Source: Myxococcales bacterium
Lineage (GTDB): Bacteria > Myxococcota_A > Polyangia > Polyangiales > Polyangiaceae
Assembly: GCA_947473045.1 (NCBI GenBank)
Contig: CANJCO010000012.1
Coordinates: forward strand, 28,560-92,559
Direction of reading: 5' to 3'
Length of the DNA stretch: 64,000 nucleotides
Part shown: positions 55,234 through 64,000 of the stretch, in pieces
Position numbering within the stretch: the stretch's first letter is position 1
Layout of the letters: each line of letters opens with the position of its first letter
Translations under genes and position numbers: made by a program
The notes under the pieces: generated by a model
Databases searched by the model: none
What the model was told of the DNA's origin: nothing
Seen by the model: only the letters and a program-made list of their open reading frames with translations

Positions 55234-55905
55234 TCAGATCGCCTTTTTGCTGTGTATCTCGAGCTTGATGAGCACCTCGTCCTTGATCAGGTCGTCGGGC
55301 TTGCCGGGGTAGACGAGGCCGAAATCTTTGCGGTTGATTCCGAACTCGGCGTCGAGGTCGATCGCGTCGCCCGAAACCTTGACGCTGGCGGGGAACGTGA
55401 CCGACTTGGTCACGCCGTGCAGCTCAAGGTTTCCGGTCACGGTGTGGGTGGCGCCTTTGTCGCCGCCGGCCGCGATTGACGTCGACGTGAAGCGTGCCTT
55501 CGGGAACTTGGCGACGTCGAAGAAGTCGGGGGATTTCAAGTGTCCGGTCAGCTTTTCAGCGTCGGACGTGAGCGAAGCAGAGTCGATCTCGACGGTGACC
55601 GAGCTCTTGAGCGGATCGCCTCCGACAAGGTTGATGTTGCCGGTGAACGCCCCGAAGCTGCCGTTGTGCTTGCCGGTGATTTTTGCGCCGACGAAGGAGA
55701 CCTTCGACCCGTCGTTCGAAAACGCGTACCGGGCCGTCGAGGCTGTCGCGGTGCTGCCGACGGGGCCCGACGGGGCCGCAGCGGCGGAGGCAGCGACTTG
55801 CACGGGCTCGGACACGGTGGCGATGGGCTTGCCCTTGGAGGGATCGTTGTTGCAAGCGGCGACAGAGACGGCGAGGAGCGCAAACAGCGCGGCGGAGTGG
55901 TTCAT
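55234..55905 (-). CDS. YceI-like periplasmic lipoprotein
   Basis: 223 residues from ATG 55905. Lipobox VAAC at residue 18. After an Ala/Ser linker the YceI fold is clear: YAFSNDGSKVSFVGAKITG, HNGSFGAFTGNINL, DSASLTSDAEKLTGHLKSPDFFD, and HTVTGNLELHGVTKSVTFP. YceI proteins bind isoprenoid-like lipids or amphiphiles in the periplasm. The family is sure, the ligand unknown. Confidence 0.9.
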   Translation of the reverse strand: MNHSAALFALLAVSVAACNNDPSKGKPIATVSEPVQVAASAAAAPSGPVGSTATASTARYAFSNDGSKVSFVGAKITGKHNGSFGAFTGNINLVGGDPLKSSVTVEIDSASLTSDAEKLTGHLKSPDFFDVAKFPKARFTSTSIAAGGDKGATHTVTGNLELHGVTKSVTFPASVKVSGDAIDLDAEFGINRKDFGLVYPGKPDDLIKDEVLIKLEIHSKKAI

Positions 55906-56077
55906 GGGCGGCACTTTGCGTTCGTTCCGCCGGGCGAACAAGTCGCTTCGTTGCGGAAACAGCGGGCCGACCGAGCACCCATGTATTGCGCTTCGCACGC
56001 CCGCTGGCGCACGTGACGCCGCCGCGCGCGGCCTGCTAATATGGTGGAGCGTGCTCCCGTTGCAGCAAGGTTTTATC

Positions 56078-57850
56078 ATGAAGCGCCTGTTCATCATTCC
56101 GATCGTCGCGATTTTCGCGGCGCTTGCGTTTACCCACTGCGGCTCGTCGCAGCCTTCCTACTTCGGTAGCGAGGGTGCCGATGGAGGCGGCGGCGGCGGC
56201 CCCGATGGCGGCGATGACGACGGCGGGCAGTCGTTTCAATTCGACGCGAGTGGCGATGCCTCGCCCGCGGTCACGCACTGCTCGGCGGACCTGCACCAAA
56301 TACTCGACGCAAACAACAACGTCGTCTCGACGTGCCCGCCCGATCAGGGATGCGGGGCGAGCGGCTGCGTGCCGGCCTGCGACAGCGCAGCGCAGAACAA
56401 GAGCACCGTCGGCTGCGACTACCTGACGATCGCGCCCGACTCCATCGACGAGGTCGCCGGCGGATGCTTCGCAGCCTTTTTGGCCAATACGTGGACGACC
56501 GACGTTTCGATCACGGCCAGCTACGCCGGAAAGCCTCTGAATATCGGCACGATCGCGCGCCAGCCGAAGGGCGCGGGCTCGAACGTGTCCTTCCAGCCGC
56601 TGCCCGGCAACAAGCTTCCTGCGGGCCAGATCGCGGTGCTGTTTCTCAACTACTCGGCCGGCACCGCCTGCCCCGACGGCATCACCGCGGGCGTCAACGG
56701 AACCGACGCGGCGACGCACGGAACGGGCATCGGCAAGTCGTTTCACATCACCACATCGGCTCCGGTTGCGGCCTATGACGTATTTCCGTTTGGCGGCTCG
56801 ATCAGCTTCGCCGCGAGCGCAACGCTGCTGCTACCCACGACGTCGTGGACAACCAACTACGTAGCGGTTGCGCCCTTCGACCGCGATCAGGCCGTTGGCT
56901 TTGCGCAGAACGCCGTCGCCGTCGTCGCGACCGAGTCCGGCACGACAGTCACGATCAGCCCGACCTCGCCGATTGTCGGTGGAAGCGGCGTCGCGTCGAC
57001 CGGCAAAGGGCAGCCCCACACGTACAACCTCAGCGCTGGCGATGTGCTCCAGTTCACGCAGGACGACGATCTCACAGGAAGTCCCATTGTCTCGAACAAA
57101 CCCGTGGGCGTTTGGGCGATGGCCACCTGCATGAACATCGACGTTGACGACACCGCGTGCGACGCGGCCCATCAGGAGATCCCACCCGTGGCGGCGCTCG
57201 GGCACGAGTATGTCGCGGTGCGATACCGAAACCGAGCTTCGTCGACCGAGTCGGTGCCGTGGCGCATCGTTGGAGCCGTGAACGGAACGAACCTCAAGTA
57301 CAGCCCGAAGACGCCGGCCGGCGCGCCCACGACGATCGGCTTTGGTAAGCTGGCAGAGTTCTGGGATCCGGGCCCGTTCGTCGTGCAGAGCCAGGACGAT
57401 CAGCATCCGTTTTACATGTCGGCCCACATGACGGGCCAGGACCATCAGCCCGCGTCGGGCACGGGCGATCCCGAGTTCGTGAACGTCATCGCGGCTCAGG
57501 AGTTTCTTGCGAGCTATGTATTCTACACCGATGTGACCTACGCCGACACTGACCTCGTGCTCGTGCGCAAGGACTACGGGCAGGGTTACAAGGACGTAAA
57601 CCTCGATTGCCTCGGTGTGGTCACCGGATGGAAGCCGATCGCGCAAACGACCTACCAGTACGCCAACGTCTCGGTGCAAACCAACGGCGCGGCGGCGGGC
57701 AAATGCGACAACGGATTTCACACCATCAAGAGCGAGCTTCCGTTCGGGCTCACCGTTTGGGGCTGGGACCAGTACGTCAGCTACGCGTATCCGGCCGGCG
57801 CCAGCGTGCAGCCGGTCAACTCGGTAGTCGTGCCCGCGCAGCCGTTCTGA
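56078..57850 (+). CDS. exported protein with IgGFc-binding-like domain
   Basis: 590 residues from ATG 56078. A signal peptide ends near FTHCGSS; the Cys could be lipidated, though FTHC is a poor lipobox. After a Gly/Asp-rich linker comes a small cysteine cluster (HCSADL, TCPPDQGCGASGCVPAC), then a large domain (about 120-590). That domain has features of IgGFc-binding proteins: YDVFPFGGSISFAASATLLLP, AVVATESGTTVTISP, VWAMATCMNIDVDDTACDAAH and YVFYTDVTYADTDLV. Myxobacterial members are probably surface or extracellular adhesion proteins. It ends in a strong terminator. Confidence 0.72.
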   Translation: MKRLFIIPIVAIFAALAFTHCGSSQPSYFGSEGADGGGGGGPDGGDDDGGQSFQFDASGDASPAVTHCSADLHQILDANNNVVSTCPPDQGCGASGCVPACDSAAQNKSTVGCDYLTIAPDSIDEVAGGCFAAFLANTWTTDVSITASYAGKPLNIGTIARQPKGAGSNVSFQPLPGNKLPAGQIAVLFLNYSAGTACPDGITAGVNGTDAATHGTGIGKSFHITTSAPVAAYDVFPFGGSISFAASATLLLPTTSWTTNYVAVAPFDRDQAVGFAQNAVAVVATESGTTVTISPTSPIVGGSGVASTGKGQPHTYNLSAGDVLQFTQDDDLTGSPIVSNKPVGVWAMATCMNIDVDDTACDAAHQEIPPVAALGHEYVAVRYRNRASSTESVPWRIVGAVNGTNLKYSPKTPAGAPTTIGFGKLAEFWDPGPFVVQSQDDQHPFYMSAHMTGQDHQPASGTGDPEFVNVIAAQEFLASYVFYTDVTYADTDLVLVRKDYGQGYKDVNLDCLGVVTGWKPIAQTTYQYANVSVQTNGAAAGKCDNGFHTIKSELPFGLTVWGWDQYVSYAYPAGASVQPVNSVVVPAQPF

Positions 57851-57901
57851 GCCTCGAAGCCGCCCGCGTTCGCGCGGGACTTCGTCCCTGCGGGCGATAA
57901 C

Positions 57902-57947
57902 GCGCTCCCGCTCCTGGCGCTCGCCGGGCGCGGGGGCGCACTTTTTT
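57902..57947 (+). terminator. Rho-independent terminator after the IgGFc-like gene
   Basis: Ten-base stem GCGCTCCCGC (57902-57911) and GCGGGGGCGC (57930-57939) with one G-U pair, then TTTTTT at 57942-57947. The loop is long and itself GC-rich. The T run overlaps the stop of the convergent DUF1501 gene. Confidence 0.7.
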
Positions 57948-59208
57948 AAACGATGTTGTGGGGATTGGCGCCGAAGGGCGAGCCGGGGCACTTCACGGCT
58001 TGCGCGATTGCGCTCCACAGGGCGTCGACGCCGGGAGTCTGAGCGCTAAACCGGGCGTTTCCGTCGCAGCCGTAGCTCAACCCCTGTTTGACGTATTTGC
58101 CAAAGAGCGCAGCGACGACGCCGTCGCCGTGGTCGCCGTTGGGCACCCGCACGAAGTCGCCCATGATCGCCACGACGACGTTTCTGTCGGGGAGGTTCAG
58201 CATGCGTGACATAAACGTCTTGAGCGGGGTCACGCGGTCGTCGTATGCGCCGACGCCCAGAAGCCGGTTGCGAGAAAAGAGCATGTTCTGCGAGACGCCG
58301 CCGGAGAGCTGGTGAAAATCCCAGCTGACAAATCCGTTGTCGAACACGCTGATGACGTTTGATTGCGCGGCGCGGATCATCACCTCGGCCCCGGCGAGCT
58401 GCGAGGCGAACCCGCTCACGGCCGTGGCGCCGCCGAGGCCGTACGCGCTTGAGATTTCGGGAAACAGCACCGGCGGCGGCGGTGGCTTCAAGAGCGTGGC
58501 GACGCCCGCTTTGTAGGCGTCGTCGACTGACAGCAGGCTGCGCGGATTCGCGCTGAGCTGCGGCACCGACGCGCTCGCTGCAGACTGCAAGCCGGCCCCG
58601 GCGATGGCGCGATCGGGCGCTGCCGGATCGAAGCCGGCGGCGCCGAGAGCCTTGATGGCGCTGCCGAGATCGCTGACGCGTTGAAGCGAGACGCCGCTGG
58701 CGGAGGGCTGGGTCCGGTACGCGGGGTAGTCGCCGAGATGCACTGCTTTCAGCGCGGAATCGCCGCCCATCGCCGCCGCGAGCTGGGTCAGGTAGCTGCC
58801 CGATCCGCGCCGCGTGAGCGCACGCTCGCCGCCGCCGTTGCTGTTGCTCGGCGTCGTGTGGCTCGTGACTCCGTGCCGCGCTCCCACGCCGCGCCAGTGC
58901 TGAAGCGCAAAGGCGGGAAGGGTGCCAAGCGTGGCTTTGTCGGTGGACAGCCCATTGCCGATCACGCTGATGTTTGTCGAAGTGACTCCGAACTTGTTGC
59001 CCGAAACAAACGCGCTCGCCGAGCCCCCGAGCGCGCCGTTGAAGCCGCCCGGCATGTAAATGAAAACGAGGTGACTGGGCTCCCCCGCCGCGTGCGCCTC
59101 CGGCAACCAGCCGTGGCCGCCGAGCCGGGCGCCGAAGGCTGCGCCGCCGATCGACAGAGCCCCCTTGAGGAGGCCGCGCCGCGAGAGCGAAAACTTGGAG
59201 TGGGTCAT
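57946..59208 (-). CDS. DUF1501-family Tat-exported protein
   Basis: 420 residues from ATG 59208 with GAGGA upstream. A twin-arginine signal (SRRGLLKGALSIGGAAFGARL) begins near residue 9. The body has family marks of the DUF1501/alkaline-phosphatase-like group (HLVFIYMPGGFNGAL, DNGFVSWDFHQLSGG, VVVAIMGDFVRVPNGD, and HGDGVVAALFG). Such proteins are encoded with DUF1800, DUF1549 or cytochrome genes in Planctomycetes and Myxobacteria. It is the third gene of a set with two exported proteins. Confidence 0.85.
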   Translation of the reverse strand: MTHSKFSLSRRGLLKGALSIGGAAFGARLGGHGWLPEAHAAGEPSHLVFIYMPGGFNGALGGSASAFVSGNKFGVTSTNISVIGNGLSTDKATLGTLPAFALQHWRGVGARHGVTSHTTPSNSNGGGERALTRRGSGSYLTQLAAAMGGDSALKAVHLGDYPAYRTQPSASGVSLQRVSDLGSAIKALGAAGFDPAAPDRAIAGAGLQSAASASVPQLSANPRSLLSVDDAYKAGVATLLKPPPPPVLFPEISSAYGLGGATAVSGFASQLAGAEVMIRAAQSNVISVFDNGFVSWDFHQLSGGVSQNMLFSRNRLLGVGAYDDRVTPLKTFMSRMLNLPDRNVVVAIMGDFVRVPNGDHGDGVVAALFGKYVKQGLSYGCDGNARFSAQTPGVDALWSAIAQAVKCPGSPFGANPHNIV

Positions 59209-59216
59209 CGCATTCC

Positions 59217-59870
59217 TCAGTAGGTGATGAAGGGCGTCGACGAGACGATCATCGCAAACACGTAGGCCCACTTGCGCTCGGGGTTGGTCTCTTTGGAGAC
59301 CCCCTTCGTCGCGAGGGTGACGCACTGATCGATCTCGGCGGGAATCGGAGTGCGCATCCAGGCCTTTTTCATGAACGCGGCACATTCGGTCGCTGCCGAT
59401 TGCGCCGTCGGCGCCGCCGCGTACTGGGCATGGCCCTTCGCGTAGGTCAGGCCGGCCTCGAAGCCGATGGAGTACAGAGCAGCCATGCCGACGCCCGTGG
59501 CGCGCGGCTCATCGTACCAGCGCGGTGGAGGCACCGAAAAGGCGTCTGCCTGCGCGGCGAGGCTCGCCGGCGCGCTCCCGAAGACGCGCGCGTACTCCTC
59601 GCTCAGCGCGGCGAGCGGCTTGAGTCGGGCGCGGTCCTGACCCATGTTCTCCTTCAGGCGCGTGCCCTCGAGCGCCTGCCCGTCAAAGCCCTTGTAGGAG
59701 CGACCCTGAGACTTTTCGGTGCACGCAGCCACGGGCGGCGGGGTCGGATCGCCGGGTCCACCCGCGGGCGCGTCTCCGATCAGTTGGTCGGCCGGGCCGC
59801 TGCACGCGGCGACAAGGAGCACGCCGAGCAGCGAAGGCAGCAGGTGCCGGCTCATGGTTTGCCCTTTCAT
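59217..59870 (-). CDS. exported lipoprotein of the DUF1501 operon
   Basis: 217 residues; the ATG at 59870 overlaps the stop of the next upstream gene (ATGA). The signal peptide ends in lipobox VAAC at about 23. The mature part is helical with two or three cysteines (AACTEKS, ECAAFM, DQCVTLA). No haem motif. It resembles the small subunits seen beside DUF1501 genes but has no family name known to me. Confidence 0.6.
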   Translation of the reverse strand: MKGQTMSRHLLPSLLGVLLVAACSGPADQLIGDAPAGGPGDPTPPPVAACTEKSQGRSYKGFDGQALEGTRLKENMGQDRARLKPLAALSEEYARVFGSAPASLAAQADAFSVPPPRWYDEPRATGVGMAALYSIGFEAGLTYAKGHAQYAAAPTAQSAATECAAFMKKAWMRTPIPAEIDQCVTLATKGVSKETNPERKWAYVFAMIVSSTPFITY

Positions 59871-60835
59871 TGGCAGTACCCCGCGTCTTTCGCGACCACG
59901 GCGACCGCGCTCTGAATGCGGCCCGTCTTTCGGAGCGCGTCGACGCACTGGTCGAACAGCGGCGCCTCACACTGGTTTTCGGTTCGACCGTAGAGAAACT
60001 GAAATACCAGCCGGCACTGGGCAAAATCGAAATACTCCGAATCGACCAGCGCGCGTACCAGATCGGCGTCGCTCGTAAGCGTCTTGCCGAGGAGCGCGAC
60101 CGCCTGAATCGGGGTTGCATCAAACGTTACGAGTCCGGCCCCATCGACTTTCTTGCGCGACAGCACCGACGCGGCCTTGTCGAGCGCGAACCACTGCGAA
60201 TAGTGGCAGTTCGCACAGCCGGACGCCTGCCGGCCCACTGCGGTGCGGTCTTCGCCCGGCTTCGCGACGGTGGCGGGAACCTCGAAGCCGGTGGTGTTTT
60301 GAATCATGTGGTACGCGGCCGAAATGCGAATACCCGCCTCTTCGTTGCCCGCATATCGGAGCATCCACGGCTTGGTGCGGAAGTAGCCGAGGCCGCCCGG
60401 GCTGGCGACGACGTCGAGGCTCTTCTTGTCGGCGCTCGCGACCACGTCGTACGCGCCGACGAAGAGGTCTTTCCAGGGCTTGTCGTTCGCGAGCACCGAG
60501 CGCGCCGTGAAGTAGACCGTGTCCTGGAGGGGATCGGTGGAGGGGCCGCCGTTGAACTGCGCGTTGACGAAGCTCGCGAACCGGTCGCGGAACGCGGGGT
60601 CCTTCACCATGGCGTCGACAGAGGCCTGCGGAGCCTGCGAGGCGAGCAGCGCAGCGGGCGGCGCGTCACCGAGCAACGCGATCGCCAGCCGCGTCGCGCA
60701 GCGCGCGTTTTGGTCGGCCAGATCGGTGCCGTCGGCGCGGGCCTGTCGGCCGCTCGACAGCGCCCCGGTCGCGGCAGCGCCCAGCGCGATCGCAAGAGCG
60801 ACGCTCGCGAGAACCTTTCGGCGAAGGCTGTGCAT
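59867..60835 (-). CDS. exported DUF1549/DUF1553-like cytochrome-type protein
   Basis: 322 residues from ATG 60835. Signal peptide about 1-33 (ends ARA). A single CxxCH motif, CANCH, sits in QASGCANCHYSQWF and suggests covalent haem c. Other segments resemble the C-terminal helical domains of cytochrome-linked DUF1585-type proteins (KPWMLRYAGNEEAGIRISA, LRYAGN). Two C-terminal cysteines (QCRLVFQFLYG, DQCVDALRKTG) may pair. It is the first of three overlapping export-type genes. Confidence 0.65.
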   Translation of the reverse strand: MHSLRRKVLASVALAIALGAAATGALSSGRQARADGTDLADQNARCATRLAIALLGDAPPAALLASQAPQASVDAMVKDPAFRDRFASFVNAQFNGGPSTDPLQDTVYFTARSVLANDKPWKDLFVGAYDVVASADKKSLDVVASPGGLGYFRTKPWMLRYAGNEEAGIRISAAYHMIQNTTGFEVPATVAKPGEDRTAVGRQASGCANCHYSQWFALDKAASVLSRKKVDGAGLVTFDATPIQAVALLGKTLTSDADLVRALVDSEYFDFAQCRLVFQFLYGRTENQCEAPLFDQCVDALRKTGRIQSAVAVVAKDAGYCQ

Positions 60836-61099
60836 GATCGTCCATAATGCACCCGCTGAGCCATCAAAGCGAGCGCCGGCCCGCCGACGGCGAGAGTTCG
60901 CTCCGGGGCCCACTTTTTCGGGCAATCGCCCACTGTGCCGAGCGGCCCAGGGGATCCGTTGATCCATGGACGGCGCACCGTGACGCCGCGACCGGACGCG
61001 AGCCCGCGCGCAGCGTTTCGCGAGGTCGCCCCGCGCCGCGAGGACGCAGTCGCCGTCGCGCCGCCCGCTGGGTCGATCGCCGGAGCCGCCACGCAGGCG

Positions 61100-61843
61100 T
61101 CAGCCCGCTGCGTTCTCCAGCCCAAAAATCTCGACGCTCACTTCTGATGCGTAATGGGCGAGCGGCTCACCGTCGGGACGCACGATCCCCGATGCGGCCA
61201 GCAGCGACTCGCGCCACTCGAGCAGCTTCACGGCTTGGAGCGGGTAGGGCGTGTGGTGGACGCGCCCACGCACGAGACGGCCGTCGCTGTGCTGCGCGAA
61301 GAGAATGTAGCGCTCGGCCAGAAAATGTTCGGTCGTGCCGGCGAGCGCGTGAAACGCCTCTCCCGACGCCGCGTAGCGGGCTGAAAAGTGGGCGGGCAGC
61401 GGCTTTGGCCACAAGCGGTTCGTCTCATAAACGGTCTCGCCGCTGCTGCCGGTCGACAGGGACATTTGCGCGAAGTGATAGGGCAAGTGCCAAAATGTGC
61501 GCGCGAGGGTGACCGCCACGCGGCTTGCAGCGTCGAGGCTGAAGAACCAGACGCCGGGGTTGCCGTTCCGGTCGACGACGTATGTCCGGACGTTGGTCTC
61601 GTGGAAATTCGAAATGCCGGGGACCGGCGGCGCCCAAACGGGGCGCACGCCCGTCATGGTGAAGGGCACAACTCCCACAAAGGCGTCTCCTTCATGGGTG
61701 TCAATCGCGAGCTCAGCGGGGACGAGCTCGCGAAGCGCGCGCGCGTCTACCCGCCAGTGGAGAAACAGCAGCTGCGCCCAGCGCTGGCGTTGCACGACGG
61801 AAGACGTGGGCCTGCGCGTCGGCGCGATTCGGTCGATGTTCAT
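61100..61843 (-). CDS. DUF2071 protein
   Basis: 247 residues from ATG 61843. DUF2071 signatures are present: QRWAQLLFLHWRVDARALRELVP, GDAFVGVVPFTMTGVRP, FHETNVRTYVVDRNG, GVWFFSLDAASRVAV. Cytosolic family of unknown function, related to acetoacetate-decarboxylase-like beta barrels. It ends next to the DCC-family gene, 11 bases apart on the same strand. Confidence 0.9.
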   Translation of the reverse strand: MNIDRIAPTRRPTSSVVQRQRWAQLLFLHWRVDARALRELVPAELAIDTHEGDAFVGVVPFTMTGVRPVWAPPVPGISNFHETNVRTYVVDRNGNPGVWFFSLDAASRVAVTLARTFWHLPYHFAQMSLSTGSSGETVYETNRLWPKPLPAHFSARYAASGEAFHALAGTTEHFLAERYILFAQHSDGRLVRGRVHHTPYPLQAVKLLEWRESLLAASGIVRPDGEPLAHYASEVSVEIFGLENAAG

Positions 61844-61854
61844 GCGTTGATGAC

Positions 61855-62289
61855 TCAGCCGAGAAATCGCGATTGCAGGTCGGCCGTTGGGATGCGGCAG
61901 ACTGGAGTCGTGCCAAACCAGCGGTAGCGATTGCGCGCAACCCACTTATAGACGAGGTCGCGCGCGGGCGACGGTACGATGATGAAGGCGTATGCGGCCT
62001 TCCAGGGCCAGCCGAGGCGTCTGGCAATTTTCAGCGCCGCGGTCGAGCGGTCGAACACGCGGCCATCCTCGACGAGCAGCACGGTATCGACGTCCGACGC
62101 CTGATCGGGACGGCCGCCATTGCGCGATACGAGCGCGCGGGCAAATTCGGATTGAAGCGGGGCGAAATGGAGCCGCGCGTCAGGGTCGCGATCGATCATG
62201 AACTGCACCGCGCCGTTGCACAGATTGCATACGCCGTCGAACAGCACGACAGGGTCTGACGGGGCGGGCTCGCTCATCGCAGAGGGCAT
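61855..62289 (-). CDS. DCC-family thiol-disulfide oxidoreductase (DUF393)
   Basis: 144 residues (ATG 62289; a second ATG at 62277). The signature FDGVCNLCNGAVQF carries CxxC, and the rest follows family order (FAPLQSEFA, DTVLLVEDGRV, STAALKIARRLGWPW, YRWFGTTPVCRIP). A thioredoxin-fold family with unclear substrate, often cotranscribed with DUF2071 or similar genes. Confidence 0.92.
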   Translation of the reverse strand: MPSAMSEPAPSDPVVLFDGVCNLCNGAVQFMIDRDPDARLHFAPLQSEFARALVSRNGGRPDQASDVDTVLLVEDGRVFDRSTAALKIARRLGWPWKAAYAFIIVPSPARDLVYKWVARNRYRWFGTTPVCRIPTADLQSRFLG

Positions 62290-62381
62290 TGTCTCACGAA
62301 CCGGCGTCCGCCGCGCGGGCTTGCTCGCTGCCGCCGCGACCGGCTTTTCACGGAGCGCCCGCTCCGCTATCTACGTCGCTC

Positions 62382-63809
<1,428 letters not shown>

Positions 63810-63851
63810 AAGCGGAGTTCGCCGCCCCGCTCGCAACGTAAGCCGGGGCTC

Positions 63852-64000
63852 CTAACAGGCCGTTGAAGAACGGCCTGCTAGCCTTTCATCTCGGGGAGGT
63901 ATGCACCTCCCCGCCCCGAAAAACGCGGTTTTTCGGGGTCCCCACCCCACGCAATTGGCTTCGCCAATTACTATCAGGGTGTTTTTCAACACCCTGCTAA
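63852..64000. repeat. MITE-like element: chain of five hairpins with related ends
   Basis: Five inverted repeats follow one another: TAACAGGCCGTT/AACGGCCTGCTA (63853-63880), CGGGGAGGT/ACCTCCCCG (63892-63913), CCCCGAAAAAC/GTTTTTCGGGG (63914-63938), AATTGGC/GCCAATT (63953-63969) and CAGGGTGTT/AACACCCTG (63975-63996). Arms 2, 3, 4 and 5 are perfect; arm 1 has one mismatch. The first and last read as related terminal inverted repeats: TA-A-CAGGCCGTTGAAGAA against TA-G-CAGGGTGTTGAAAAA. The element reaches the window edge, so it may be longer or the end of an insertion element. No gene lies within. Confidence 0.75.

Noticed and set aside
56030..56039. GGCCTGCTAA, similar to part of the repeated TTAGCAGGCC motif
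   Set aside because: The match stops after ten bases and the GTTGAA part is missing. It may instead be part of a -10-like TAATAT for the gene at 56078.
60114..60122. GTTGCATCA, one arm of the metal-locus operator, inside the cytochrome-type gene
   Set aside because: The left arm TGATGCAAC is absent at the proper distance, and the site is within coding sequence, so it is most likely chance.

Overview
The window is a strongly GC-rich chromosomal segment that reads like a myxobacterium (Myxococcota, probably Polyangiales). The evidence is a Ser/Thr kinase with an HRDVTPHN catalytic loop, an AgmX/PglI-type zinc-ribbon/GYF protein, an OmpA protein with thrombospondin type-3 repeats, a sigma-54-linked type IV pilin locus, Tat-exported DUF1501 proteins, many short-lipobox lipoproteins, and the near absence of phage or insertion-sequence genes. 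I found no tRNA, rRNA or CRISPR array.

Layout. 1-2541: DUF58 and BatA/VWA genes, the usual MoxR-operon partners. 2587-6580: lipoprotein, short HutF-like deiminase, FliA/WhiG-type sigma factor, a small protein resembling a type III secretion inner-rod subunit, and mnmA. 6577-12384: secreted and tetratricopeptide-like proteins, a receptor Ser/Thr kinase and a lipoprotein. 12381-16759: RlmD/TrmA-type methyltransferase, a tiny Cys protein, tilS and ftsH. 16760-17131: two convergent terminators flanking seven perfect 22-bp repeats. 17132-24913: OmpA/TSP3 protein, two zinc-ribbon membrane proteins, a CAP-domain protein and a VIT1/CCC1 transporter. 24975-35785: tetrahaem cytochrome lipoprotein, VWA lipoprotein, an acyltransferase/epimerase/histidine kinase operon, a K+ channel, an EVE protein, a second acyltransferase and a lipoprotein.

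35879-41598 is the most coherent system. It holds a TonB-dependent receptor carrying its own N-terminal TonB-C domain, followed by two overlapping downstream genes for exported proteins, plus a Fur/Zur-family regulator and a divergent SmtB-type ArsR regulator with a complete alpha-5 zinc site. The same 9-3-9 palindrome (TGATGCAAC-N3-GTTGCATCA) lies in front of the receptor and, in degenerate form, between the two regulators. This suggests a zinc (or related metal) acquisition regulon.

41595-45034: NtrC-type activator, sensor kinase and a type IV pilin with a strong terminator and a -24/-12 promoter. 45361-55187: receiver protein, lipoprotein, argJ, Tat-exported pirin, HD-GYP and HEAT proteins, and a DUF1295/acyltransferase/DUF2177 membrane-lipid cluster. 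55234-63809: YceI, an IgGFc-binding-like protein, a DUF1501/cytochrome-like export operon, DUF2071, a DCC thiol oxidoreductase and an M20 peptidase. 63852-64000: a MITE-like chain of five hairpins at the window edge.

A signal that crosses the gene map is an AT-rich palindromic 11-mer, TGYA-N3-TRCA, which occurs about ten times inside genes. It is mostly in one codon register and spelled with codons that are uncommon in this GC-rich sequence.
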